64,000 nucleotides of DNA from Phoenix dactylifera. Taxonomy: Eukaryota; Streptophyta; Magnoliopsida; Arecales; Arecaceae. Positions 25,131 through 38,366 of the stretch are shown here, one piece after another. The stretch lies in the NCBI RefSeq assembly GCF_009389715.1, contig NC_052409.1, positions 1,404,001 to 1,468,000 of the forward strand, read 5' to 3'. The position numbers were made by a program, and so were the translations under genes. Numbering within the stretch: the stretch's first letter is position 1; the number at the start of each line of letters is the position of its first letter. Under the pieces are notes generated by a model. That model saw nothing but the letters and a program-made list of their open reading frames with translations. It did no database searches and was not told the DNA's origin.

Positions 25131-26021
25131 CAATATTCTATCAGGGAGTTTCATCCAAGAGAGATGCGCCCCCTCATCCACCCCTCAAAAACCACCCAAA
25201 ATAAAAACGAAAAAAAGAAGGAAAGAAGAAGTATCAGACAATCATCAATAAATTCTGCGAATTAAGCATTCTTTAGGGCAAGCATTCAAAGAACATCATC
25301 TGAGATCTCTTCATCAGGTTCCTAGCTCAACGCACTGCACTTTCAATTAAACAATGAAGTTTTTTCGCATATTCATGCGGTTGTACGGTCATATAAAGAT
25401 AGTAAGTCTTCTCTTCTGTAGCTTTTTTCACCTAAAAGCAGCCATTTCCAAGACATTAGCTACAATCACACAGGATCCTATCGTTAAGCCTCTGATCCAT
25501 GTATCCTACATATGTAAGAATAAAATCTATTCCACATCAAAAAAATCTCCCTAGCGTTAAAAGGTGCAATGGGCAGGATAGAAAAAAATGATCGACTTTT
25601 AATAGAACAATAAGTTCTATCCTACAATGAGATCTCTCCAATTTTCGATGAGATCTCTCCAATTTTCGATGATGACCTGCGTAGCAGATTGACTTCATGC
25701 ATTTTCTGGGAAGTTAATAATTGTCAGATAACCCAACAGGATTACAAAAACATGGGAAGAACCCATTCAATTGAAAATAAGTTCTAAACGAGCTGAGAAT
25801 GATAAGAAGTTGCAGACTAAAAAAATTGCAATATTAGGTACAACTATTTAATATACAATACAAAAGAGGTGAAGGGGTGGTGGGGTGGAGGGTGTTGGTG
25901 GGGAATCATTCAAAGTTGGGTTAAGCTTTGAGAAGATCTGCCTGCATCACTACCAAGGATGCTGCAGGGCTGAAGCAAAACTTCCAATGTGATGAATCTT
26001 CAATGATAACCAACTTGGGAA
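25131..26021. other. Intergenic DNA between convergent genes
   Basis: It lies between the 4CL relic and the ARPC1 stop codon and presumably includes the ARPC1 3' UTR (up to 26021). A 22-bp tandem repeat of gatgagatctctccaatttt lies at about 25627-25671. No gene is seen. Confidence 0.55.
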
Positions 26022-29000
26022 TTATTGCAGAAGATCAATGTAGTTATCAAGCTCCCAGATCACCAATTTACCATCCAACCCTGCATGAAATAATATAGCA
26101 TGGATAAAATTTAAGGCAATCACGACCAGGAAAGGTAGGAAGTTTAGATACTTTATCTAACCTGAGGTGCTGAAACGCTTCACAACAGTCTCACCCCCTT
26201 TCCTCAGAGGCACGATGCAACTGGAAAAGCCAATGTTTTACATTAAAACATAATCCAAAAAGTTGGCACGTCAAAGATACAGCAAAATGCAACTGTTGCT
26301 TTCCACACAGAAACGTACGTTATGCAGTTCTCATGAGCCCCACCGCGAGGTCTTGATGGCTCAACTGTATCATTGCTCGCTCCCTGTTTTGATTGGCCAT
26401 AAAGCTTCCCAAAGGCTTCAGAGAACTGAGAATAAAATTCCCGTTCTTATTATTTTCTTATTATTCCTGTTCTTGTATGCTGCAATCATAAGCAGCTACA
26501 AAGACAATTTTCAAGATATATAATCTTTATAACCAATAAATACATTTAGTTTATATGAAGAAATTTCACAAAACTATAAGAAATTTATTTCACGAAACAC
26601 ACTAGGCCTGAGGATAAGGGTCCTAGTTATAGAACTTTTATCATTTCAAATTGCATCAATGGAAGCACTAGTTTCATAAGCCTTTAAAGCACTTCAAAAC
26701 ATTGAAAATAGGAAACAGATCTGATGACTAACAAGGACCCTTGCACCGAGCACTGAGATGTGCACCCTACCAGCAAAATACTTGCTGGCTAGTGCTATAT
26801 TATCTTTTATAACGAACTTAATCAGAGCCAAAATACTGACTAATTGGTTGCCACATATAATCCTTAAGCAATTTATATGGTACCAACTTAATTAGAACAC
26901 ACAACAGAAAAGTCATCTGAATACAGAAAAGGGCAAGATGGTCACAAAATGAATGCACTAAGAAATACAACTACATTTGTAGGTGAATCTCCAAACCGAG
27001 TTTACCTGACTAACATGAATGGCAAAAGAGTAAAATATGGACATGATCGAACATATACAAGCACACATATATATACATCCCCCTGCCGCCCAAATAAAAA
27101 ACAACCAAAAAAAAAAAAGAAACACAAAAACACCAGTGCACCCACACAGACCCAAAAAAAATGGAAAAAAAAATCCATGCATATGTTTATTTCAGTCTTA
27201 GTTGTATTATGAGTCCATAAGCAGAATAAAATTTAAATGTTCATGTTATATATTTTATTTGTAAATTTTGGTTTTCTACTCTAGATAGACTCCAACCTAA
27301 AATGAATTTCTAGTTGATACGTTTCTTGGATAGGTCAAGAGTCAATAAAGGACTTTGAATCTACAGTTCTTTGGGCAATTTTTGGGTTGATTTTTAGGCT
27401 AATTTTGGGGTATGTCTTAATGTCCTATTTTGGGTAAGACTATTGTACATACTCCTATTTAACTGATTATTATGATGGGGATAAGTCCAAAACTCATGCA
27501 GATTGATTTTAGAATAACCTTTATATCTGAGAATTCATGGGTATCCAAATTTTGTAATTTTTTACTCATTATTTCTTTATTACGTTGGGGAGTCAGTTCA
27601 GGAAAGGGCTTAACACATTTTGAGCAATAATATGAATTATTTTCTTAAGATAAAAAGGTTCTACATCTCCAACTCCATAATTTGAAGTAGGAGTAGCAAT
27701 TGGGTTCGTACAGGTCGGGTGGAATGCAATTCGGGTCAAATATTTGTCAACTTAAATCTAACTTATCTATTAAATGGGTCAAAAATCCAAATTCAAATTT
27801 GACCTTTTTTTTATAAACAGGTAACCCAATCCAGTCCACATAACCCATTTAATAAATGGATCAAATCAGGTTAAATAGGCTAAATATGTTTTAAACAGGT
27901 TAAATGGGTCTTAAATAAATTCAATAGATCTTAAATGGGCTAAAAGAGTCTTTACGGTCTTAAACAGGTTGGTCATGACCTGAACCAATTATTAAACAGA
28001 TCAAAATGACTCAAGCGAGTTAGAACTCTAAACTTGATCCTAACTTGCTTAATAAATGAGTTAGGTCAAATCAACCTGTTTACAACCAGAAACATGCATG
28101 CAAAACTCGAATCCACTTAAACCAGGTCGACCGTGGGTCAGATTGGCGGGTCGGTCATAAATTGCTGCAGCTAATTTGGAGGTGTGACTATGTCAACCCT
28201 AGGTCAAACTACCATAGCATTTTGAAAGTGCAATTCATCCACCCATAAAAACGTGCAACTACACCTGTCTAATCCTTGTTCTACCTGCTAAGGTTTCAGT
28301 CAATATTTCCCACAACTCCACTGTGATTCATCCTTTTTAGCTTCTTAACCGTCTTCTCTTCTTGTCTTGTTGGTGGTTTATCTCAACACAGGTGGGATGA
28401 CATAAATTTCAGCAAACCTCGAGCAAGGTAAATATCCTAAAGAATGATTTCACCAGCCCTTTGCACTGAAGGAAGATCTGAGACTTTAAAATCAACAAGC
28501 TACAAATTTGATAGCCAAGCTAGTAAGAGGTAAAAGTGAATGTGATTACTCTGCCTCAAGTTGTTCCAGTTGATTACTCTTCTGAAAGTTTGAATGGTTA
28601 AAACATCACAGAAATTTTTTTAATCATAAGGCAAGGGATCAGTTCAACCAGTCACAAGTCAAAATGGAGAGTTCAAAACATTCTATAGTCAATCTAACAA
28701 CATTTGAATATCCAAAAGGAATAACAAGCACCAAATAGTATCTGAAATCCTCAGATACAAACTATAATATTCATCATTAAGATTGAAAAAATAATTGATA
28801 ACACATATTTAGACAAAGTTAAATTCTCAAGATCATGTTGCAGATGACAAAAGGGTACACTTTTGCAGAAGATGATGCAATAAGAAATGGATGTTTGCTT
28901 AAAAAGGGAAAACTTTCAATATCTTATCAGCATTCCTTATGAGGGAGTAATATCATGTAAATCATGAACAAACCTGTGAACCATACTTCGAGCTTGATTG

Positions 29001-30494
29001 TGTTGTTTTCTTCTCATCTAAGAATTTGACAAAGCTCCTGTACCACAAAATGATAACATCATTCCAAAAAATCATCTCCTTTTCAATATAGTTTGCACCA
29101 AGGACAGCATCATGTGCTATCATATCCAATTCAAAAAATTCTTTTATTTTTTCTGCAACTACATATCAGGATAATATATAAAATATCACAATAGTCATAA
29201 AGGACCTGCTAATCATTGACTGATCTTTCTATTATGCATAGATCTGATGTCAAGAAAAATACAAGGAAACTACATTTTTCCTGAAAATAATGAAATACTC
29301 AGAAATGGCAAACCCTCCAGATTTCATATCAATGACTCATGATCTGACCTAGAACAAGTGCTCGAAAGGAGATTTCGACATCGAGGTGATAAAAGAAAGT
29401 TAATTTCACGAAACTATAGCATACCATAGTCCTGTTTCATCAGCAGCGAAAACCATGGGGTTGTAATCAAATCCCACACCAATTAGCATTCTCTCGGAAA
29501 CAAAAAGGACCTGAAATATAGTTGGCAGTTGGTGAATAAGTTCAATTCAAACTTTAAGAAACATCTGAGTTGCTGATGTACAAAGTAGAGAAAATGCTGA
29601 CCCACATCACGGAGAGGCAGATCACGGAAGGCTACAGTTTGTGCAGAAGGAGAAGATTCAACATCCTCGATGAAATAAATCATAGAGTTGTGCCCTAACA
29701 GTTAAATCAATATTAGGTCATGTAATGCACATGATTAGAAAAATGAATAGAAAAACTTGGTCGACTACATAATGAACCCCTTGACTATAAAACATTATTA
29801 AAAGATCAAACAGTTGCGTGCTGCCACTTACTCCTTATTTGATCATACAATCAATAAAAACCTGTTAGATATATCGTAGCCCAGTATACATGAATGGTTG
29901 TCATAATCAAATTTCTAGTTTATTTTTACATTATCCTGTAGCTTGGTTAAACATTACTTGCAGGTTGAGGACGTGGGAACGACAAGTGCTTTTTTATTAC
30001 CAAACATCATACAATTAGAAGTCCTAATAAAATGTTCAGTTTGATTATTATATTGAAATAAATGTCAAAATTTATTGACAAAGAACACCAGTGTCAGGGA
30101 AGTTAGATTTGCACTGTGCTGGACCTACACTAGATATGGAATTTATCACCTCACCATTCACATTGTAAGCTGTCATTGCCATTCTCTTCTTTTGACTACA
30201 CAAATTCTACTGCTTCATAAGCAAGATAATAAAAAGGATCCACAGAGTAGAAGATTAATGCAATTTTTTATGAATGCCCATCATTGTAGACATCTAACAA
30301 GTACTGAGTATAAAATGAACACCTTTAGCATTGGAAATATGATTCCAGTTCTCCTCTTAATACTTTTAGAGATCATATAATTTAAAAATATTCATGAAGC
30401 AGACAGCAGCAAATCATTAAATAAACTACAATACAACATGATAAAGGGATGGATCATCCTACACAAATACCAAGAAAATATGGAAGAGAGAGGG

Positions 30495-30525
<31 letters not shown>

Positions 30526-33500
30526 ATCTAACCTGCATAAGCTAAGGTATTGCCACTTGGAGACCATTTGACACCAAATGCCCAAGTAAATGAGAGATCA
30601 AGTTGTGCAATTTGCTGCTTTGAAACCATACAAACAACATATATAATAAACACCAAATTCAAGAACTATAACTAAAAATATGAAAGAAGTTTATAGGGGA
30701 CAAGAAAGCAGAATGATGCCAAAGAATAAACATAAACATCCTCTACCAAGGACAAAGTTTCAAATATACAAATGATTTACTTAAAAAATATAGATTAGAA
30801 GAAGAAAGAACCAGCAATAAAATCATATCTCTGTGCTTCTATGCAATTATCAAACTCTTAAAAGTTATTAACTTTCAAATTTGAATCTCCCTAAAAGAAT
30901 TCTATTGGCTCCACCTCTATTCATAGCAAATAGCAAGAGTTTTCCAATTGGAAGAAAAACATATCTCTGCGCTGCTATGCAATTATCAAGCTCTTAAAAG
31001 TTATCAAATTTGGACTTTGAATTATCCTAAAGTGAATTCTGTTGGCACCACCTGTAATCATAGCAAATAGCAAGAGTTTTCCAATCAGACGAAAAAGGTG
31101 TCAATGAGTAAATGCTTTCAGGCACTGCATTTTATGCAATCTGGTCATGATAGTATCATGTACCAAGATTTGGTCAAAGCAAATTGTAGCGCATGGAAAA
31201 GTTTGCTCAAAAGGTGCAAACTCATTATAATTTGATACATTAACACATGAACTAAATTGATTTTTCATCAAATGCGGAAAACACATCATTTAACGTATGT
31301 AAAAAAAAAAGAGAGATGATACCAACCTCTCCAAATTTTAATTCATTAGAAGAGCCTGCACCAGAATCCCTGCTCACAAGGCGATCAAAGATAAGCCATT
31401 TGTATATGTTTCAAAACTTTTAGCTGAATATTCACTAAATATTTATACTAACCTTGGATCTACACCCTTGATGAAAGTTGAAAAAACTCGACACTTACCA
31501 TCAGTAGATGTTGTTGCAAGAAGAATCTGCAAACAATCAGAAGGGAAACAATGGAAGCCTTAAAAAAAAAATCAGAAGTTGCTCTTGGTTGAAGATTTCA
31601 AGCATTACAATTGTTCAATTACTACAAATTAATCTAGTAGCAAATAAATGTGCAGTGCATGCACATGTACACATGTAGGTGAAACCAGCCTATTTGACGT
31701 ATAAGTTGAAGCTTCCCCCTTATTCAGTTTGGGACCTGCATTGCTGTTTCATTGGGGCCAATAAAAAGAGGGGAAGGACCACAAAGGTGATCATCATCTA
31801 CATGCTCATGTAGGTCTAACAGCACAAAATAACTGTGGCAAAAAAAAAAATCATGATTCCCAAATATCAATGATCAGAGCTACATGACGAAAAAGAACAA
31901 CTCAGAAAAGACCAGCATGCCATTTTTGTGTCGCACTTTGATAGAAAAATCTAGAAGGACCATAATTCCATATACTTTGGAAGATAAAGTTAATTTGCAA
32001 CAGAAAGAAACCAATTCCCAAAAAACACAATATCAAAATATAATTAACATACATCAAGGAATGTAAACATAGGTCTAATCTGATGTTTCTGATTCCTGCT
32101 AATGCAATCCCAATCATTAAGTCCTGTACCACTTTTTTGTTACTCAATCCCATTGGACTGTTCATTCCATTAAATTACTTTCGAGCTCCCTTACTTCCTT
32201 TCAATGCCACATTATAGTGTGAACAACGCAAAACTAAGTGTTAAGTGTAAGTATATACTTGACTGTATCATACAGTATATATGTGCAAATTAGATATGGT
32301 CATAGTACACAATTACAACTGATGGTAAAACATGTAATCTGATATGAGAAAAAACAGAAAGAAACTCACGTTGTTAGGATGCCAAGCAACACCTGTAACA
32401 GAAGAATTATGCTTTTTCCTGATAAGCTTACTAACCCACCTGAAGGAAAAGGCAGTATCTAGAATAAGAAATAAATTCAGAAAAGAATTATATCAGGAAA
32501 CTAAACTTGAACATCTGACTAATTCAGTGAATTAGATGACTAAGTGACCAACAGTCTTTAGTGAAAAATTTATTGAAACTTAAAAATCTAAGAGTATGCA
32601 AGCAAGGAAGAACTACAGCATTTCAGTTTTCTGAGTTAACCTTTTACAACATGCATATTGACAGGGAAATATTTTAGGAAAAGAAATCCAATATCCAGAA
32701 TAGTTTACAGGAGCAACAAAAAAAGTCATCATACACCAAGAGTTAAGATATAATCTAGCACACTGCAGCAAGGTTTTAATAATAATGTATTAGAAAATTT
32801 AGCACATGCCCAATAAATTTTTAATGCATATGGTTATATCATTTTAGCAGAGGTAGACATAAGACAAGAGGAACAGGGAATAGCAGAAATAGAAAGAAGA
32901 AAGGAAAAGATAGGGCAGAAGGGACCGGAAGAGAAGGAAGAGGAAGGAGGGAGAGAGGGAGGAAGGGGTGGGAGGGAGGGAGAAGCTAACGGAATAGTTG
33001 GAGGGTCTCCGTGGATTATAGTTGGCTGGTCATGACAAAAGAAAAAAGTGGTCGGAGAACAATCAGATTATGGTTTTATTCTATTGTAATAAATAAATAA
33101 ATAATAAAACTAACTTAGAAACCACAGAACTTATGTAGGATAAGATCTCCTTCACTTTAATTAAGTTATTCCATATCCAATATATGATGTCACATCCCTC
33201 CTTAAGAAGGCATAAATAACAAAATACTAAAAAAAGCACAAAGCATAACGAAATTCAACTAACAAGGCATAACTACTTGTTGTTTTGCTCACAATATTAT
33301 CAGGTGAAGTTAGCTCAGATTGCTTCCCAGACCAACTAGCCAACCCTTGGCTTGACATTATTGAAAAATTTTCTGTCAACCATTTTTAACAGATTTTGTG
33401 TCCAAAGCATCGAGAAAGGGGACCAAAACCAAAATTCACCCCAAGTCCCACTACTGAGAGTGAATTAATAGACATCAAATGATTGATATCCATTGCAGAT

Positions 33501-36500
33501 ACAAAATTTTTCTGTATTACAATTATTTTCTAAACCGCTAGCTTCATTTATACATATATACCAGAAAACCACTAAAAAGGGGCAATCTTGTGAAACATTG
33601 CTATCTCTAAAAAGTTTTTCAGTTGATTGATCTGATTGTTGAATAGAAAAAGTAAGAAGCATGGAACTGAAAGAAAGCAAGTTACCAGTTATTCTCTTGC
33701 TCATAGTAACATACACAAACAGTTTTGGCCCCACTTCCAACAGCAAACTTGTTTTCTGGAAAATACATCAATGAGTTAATTGAAGCGTTAGAAAAGGAAA
33801 AAACATGTTCTGTTTTAACAAGCATCTCTTGACAAATCAACTCAGAAAAAATCAGGACACTGATAATGCTATTTATAAAGTGATTGAAGTAACATATTTT
33901 GTTGCAATGCGCATTTCCTATCAAACCTATTTAGTTTCGAACCAAATCACAACTTCCATTATTTATAAAGTGATAATTACATACACAACAAGTCAGTCCA
34001 ATTTATTTGGTGTTGACCATTGAAAAAGTAGCAGCCAAATCTTCTAAAATAAACAGTGACCATTTAATAGCTTCTCACTTCTTTAATCCACGTCTGCAAA
34101 CGTCTTCCTCTTTTTAAACTCAACCATTTAATGCTCGTCTTTACTATAGGTGTCACTAAACAGCAGAATACACAGCAATACCATCATAAGCAGTTCTTAT
34201 GATGGTATAGCAATGCACTGTCACAACCTCAGCAAATAATTTATCCATAGAAAATGCAAGCCCAGGGCTTAACATTGATACCATGATCGGTTTAATTCAG
34301 TGGTGAAGAATAAAGAAATAGTTAGCAAATATAAGTTATTGAGATTGATTGAGAAAGTGCAAGACATCAGGCCTTTGGAAAGAGAACAGAAATATAATAT
34401 CTATTAAGATTCAGGAAAGCCATTCGCCAGATCAGTGAGTACACAAAAAGGGTTAAAAGTTCACATATATAACAACACGAGCAGAAAAATTCATATACGC
34501 TATCTCTGCTCTGATACCTTTAGGACTCCACTGAACACAAAGAGCAGCTCGGTTTAGCCTGAGAATGACAAGGGTAGGTACCCATTCAGAAGCTTCTTGG
34601 TTCCAAACATACCTGAAAAGAAGACCATCAAAAATAGACCAAACCTGAAACTGTTAGTCATAACTCACCATAGTAAATCTGACTGTCTTAACAAAGAAAC
34701 AAACAACATTAGTGGAAAACTAGATACTTACGAATTCCGGTCATGTGAAACCGTTACTATTTTATTGGATCTGATGCTCCAATCTATTCCGGATATGATT
34801 TGGTCGTGCTGTGAGATACAGATTTTAAGGAGCAACAAATATTATGTTATTAATGAATAGTGAACAAACCAGTTCAGGTCTACACAGAAGCACAAATAAA
34901 TAAGCACCAGAATATCCTATATAAGTAGTTAGACTTGGGCAGCTTATTCATCTAGCTGCTAAAATTTTCTCAATTTTGGGGTACTTTTGCCTGCCTTGAC
35001 TTTAAAATCATGTGTTAGAACATATGGAGGTCAATTCATAAGGTATACAAGTTATGGACTCTGTCTATAGAAAGAAAATAGTAAAATGAAGTAAAATAAT
35101 GTTTCAATTAAATATGAAGATTATGCATATTATCTACTATGAAGCGAACGAAGATTCATGATTATGCCAGCAGTGCCATTCCACACTTCTTGGACCTGGC
35201 ACTTTTTTTAGCAACTTCCATCCCTTTTCTATATGTATGATTTTAGCCGTTTAATATGCATGTGCCTTGTGAGGAGAAAGCTATATCGTGTCACTTCTTA
35301 TGCATCATGTATATTCTGATATGTTTTACATACATAGTTACATCATTATGTATGCATATAACTTGATAAAAACAAAAGCGGAACTTGGAATATGAGAACA
35401 AGCAAGAACTGTAGATAGTATCCACTATCTTAAATATTTCATATAACAATAGGTTTCCTCATTATATAAGACCGCCTAAAAATGCTTGGTTGCTGCCTTG
35501 AAGTTATATAATTTCAACAGAAAAAAGAGTGAAAAATCCAATATGTAGCACCACCTATGTGAAAAAACTATACATCATGAAAAATTGAAAAACTAATAGA
35601 GCAAATACTGATAACGATACCTTGTAAAGAACATGCAGTTTCTCCCACCTGTCTTTAATGAATTTATAAATGTGTACTTCATTATTGTTTGGGCACAATG
35701 CAACCACTGCAAAAAAGAGAATGCTAATGTATCACTGGCTTGAAAATATTATAAAGTAAAATGCAACTGTTGAGTTCACCATCATGACCTATCATCACTT
35801 ATCATCATTAGAAAACAAAGAATTAAAAATATATCTGTCGTAGAAAGCCATTGAAACACTTCGCTTTAAATAACAACACGTGAAAATTCAGGGAAAGAAA
35901 AAAAGTAAATTTATGATTTGGATAGCTGATCCAAATGCAATCTTAAAAAGTTTGATATGCCACCTGCTGCCCCTTCGACTTTTGTTTCTTTCCCAGTTTA
36001 TTGTTTCCCCATCCCTGCTTTACTGTGGTTTGCTTTTATTTTTTTTTTTTGCTAAGGAGGATATATCATACTGTGGTTTGCTTTTGGGGAATGACTATTT
36101 CCCACCCAATATCTGCTATTCCTTTAATTTTCCCCTAGAATATACGGATTCTAAAAAGGAAAAAAATAACGAATTCTTCTCTTGATTTCTTGGAATCAAA
36201 AACCCATTGATCCATCAAACGAAAATGAATCTTGATGTCATTCAACAGACTGAACATACCCAATAGAATGTAAATAAGCGAATCAATCAACTCGCATAGC
36301 AACGCAAAATTATCACATGAAAACATAGCACATTCACCGTCCAATTTGACGGACAATAATACGCTCCGCTTCATCGTCATCACAATTAACATGCATTAAA
36401 GAACGATTGAAAGATTGCAACTAAGAAAGGAACGATTGAGAGACAGAAAGACCAAAAAAATTCTCACGGCATGGATCCGAATCTAGTAACGACTCCAAGA

Positions 36501-36654
36501 TCAAAAAACTGGGCTCGCCGGGGAGGATTCCAAGAGTTGTAGGGGCAAGAAAAGAGAAAGAGGCTCGGGGAAAAGAGAGATTACTCGTCTGATCCGGGCT
36601 CCAGGCATGGCAAGTAATGCTCTGCGCGAACTGATGGACCGCGACCGCCGCCAT
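26022..36654 (-). CDS. ARPC1: ARP2/3 complex subunit ARPC1 (WD40 protein)
   Basis: Fifteen exons, in transcript order: 36585-36654, 35621-35706, 34732-34808, 34518-34612, 33686-33755, 32370-32439, 31453-31526, 31327-31369, 30533-30614, 29606-29694, 29425-29510, 28974-29037, 26319-26425, 26162-26220 and 26022-26080. All junctions are in phase, giving 376 residues, the normal ARPC1 size. Diagnostic segments are [16 protein letters not shown] at the N-terminus, [67 protein letters not shown] and [19 protein letters not shown] at the C-terminus. ARPC1 is the WD40 beta-propeller subunit that helps the ARP2/3 complex nucleate branched actin, in plants mainly in trichome and epidermal cell shape. 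No lesion is visible. Introns hold repeats and a poly-C tract. The neighbouring KAB1-type gene is divergent, 1.7 kb away. Confidence 0.96.
27690..28170. repeat. Low-complexity transposon-like repeat in an ARPC1 intron
   Basis: Short related motifs such as taaatgggtc, ttaaacaggtt and aacccatttaat recur in both orientations over about 480 bp. This composition is typical of decayed plant non-autonomous repeats. I found no clear terminal repeats. Confidence 0.4.
30498..30523. repeat. 26-base homopolymer (poly-C on the ARPC1 strand)
   Basis: An uninterrupted run of 26 G on the + strand. On the ARPC1 strand it is poly-C starting about 10 bases after the 5' splice site of exon 9 (30533-30614). Confidence 0.9.
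30824..31094. repeat. 136-bp tandem duplication in an ARPC1 intron
   Basis: Copy 1 (30824-30959) and copy 2 (30960-31094) share catatctctg, ctatgcaattatcaa, ctcttaaaagttat, tcatagcaaatagcaagag and ttttccaat in order. They are moderately diverged. The duplication lies in the intron between exons 8 and 9. Confidence 0.88.
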
Positions 36655-38366
36655 GAGTCTCGCCGCCTCCCCTCCTACTCTTCTTCTTCGCCTTGTTTTC
36701 TTCCCCCTAGGTTTCAAAGGAGGAAACGGTGGGATGGTATGGGATGGGATTCTCCTCCAAACTAGGGAAAAGCAGACGGGAAATTGGGGAAAAGTTTGGG
36801 AGAAGGGAACCGACGAGTGGAGGACAAGGGAAAGGAAAGCAGCAGAGGACCAAACAAGAGTAATTGAGGCGGAAAGCGAGATATTTCGATTTCTCCGGCA
36901 CTTTTATATTTAACCCCCAGATGCGCGTTGCATTCTCCCCGTCGAGGTGACCACCGTCCTGAATAGTAACTGATCTATGGCGGAATGTCCATGTCTATGT
37001 CCTTCTAATTAATAAATTGGTCGCTTGGCTCTTAAACTACTAGAATGCGGTGAATAGGGTTTGCAAAAATAAAATTAAAAATAACAAATGCATTTTAATT
37101 AGGATGGGAGTTAGGCATGAATCGGGTCTAAGAGGGGTAATCAAATTAGATCAGACTACAATACTACATACAAGTCTGATAGAATAAAGAATTATTAAAA
37201 ATCTATCAATCCAATTTGATAATTTATTAAATAGATATAAATTTATATTTAATGGATGGAGGTGAAAAATGGAGTGGTCTTTCAGGCTAAGCATGTATTC
37301 AGAGAGACTAATAAGATCGCAGACTGGGTGGCTGTTTACGTGGTCTGACACTTTGAGGACATCTTGTGGGCCGGAAAGGATAAGTTGTCTAAAACACTCT
37401 TTAACCTATTATTTTTTAATTTTATTGGACGTATCCGTAAATATATGAAACATCTATTTCGGCAAAAAAATTAATATTTAAATTTAACTATTTTATTAAA
37501 TAAGTAATTTAATATCTACTCTACAATGAAATTATATGGATTAAGTATTGGACCTCAAAAAATTATACCTCGAGTTTTATGCTGGGTTTTAGACTTCAAA
37601 AAATTCAAAGAGAGACCTTTTTTCGTAATTTATTTTATATTGGTATTTGGGCGAGAGAGTCATCTATTTAAGATTTTTGGCCATGAAATGAAAGGTCTAG
37701 ATTGTTTATGTTTATGATTCAGCCAAATGCAAGCATGGCATTTACCAAGGTGCGGATTGGCTGTGCCAGGCTGCCAGCAACTCCCCCTGGGCCCTGGGTA
37801 ACAATTCTCGCGGTAATCAGCACGCATCTCAAAGCATCCGCTTACCGTAGGGGGAATCAAATGCATGCTAGCTGGCAGCTTTATTCTGAGTTCTACCTTT
37901 CCCACGCTACCATCTTTATCGCGGAAATGAACAGGGACTCCAACATTCGCGCACCCAAGACGAAGACTCAGAAGGCCTCGAGCAGGGTTCGTTTCAGGGG
38001 CCGTTTTGCAGGTTTCTCAATCAATGGTCTTCCGTTCTCTCTCGGCTCAGCTCCGCGGCCCGGCGGAAATAGAGAGCTTCCTTTCAGGAAGCTTGCTCCC
38101 ATGGTATCGGCGCGAATCTCAAATCTCACCGTGCATGGCATCCCACCCCACATTTGCAAACGTTGTGTTCTAGTGCCCTGCGAGTCCGATCCACCACCTG
38201 TCCCTTCGGTGTGCCGTGTTCGGTTCCCAGCCACCGCCTATGCGCCCGGCTTCCCCACAAGCGCTTGTTTCAAACGCATAAAAAAAAGAAGAAAAAAACT
38301 GCACCGGAGTTCGGAGCCTCGTCTCGGCCTGAGAGACGGACGGAGAGGGAGGGAGAGACGACGACG
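36655..38366. promoter_or_regulatory. Bidirectional intergenic region between ARPC1 and the KAB1-type gene
   Basis: Head-to-head genes share this 1.7-kb spacer. The first 250 bp is ARPC1 leader and core promoter. The central part is AT-rich and shows no gene. The last 600 bp becomes GC-rich and includes the KAB1 leader, with an A-rich stretch at 38279-38300. A long open frame (37702-38400) crosses it but has no recognisable domain and runs out of frame over the real start codon. Confidence 0.5.
36900..36913 (-). promoter_or_regulatory. Possible TATA box of ARPC1
   Basis: On the minus strand this reads ttaaatataaaagt, about 250 bp upstream of ATG 36654. The position is plausible for a leader of around 200 bases. 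Confidence 0.35.

Noticed and set aside
38154-38366. N-terminal extension of the KAB1 ORF to an upstream ATG
   Set aside because: The conserved protein starts at MQYRNLG (38367) and the total of 328 residues matches the family without any extension.
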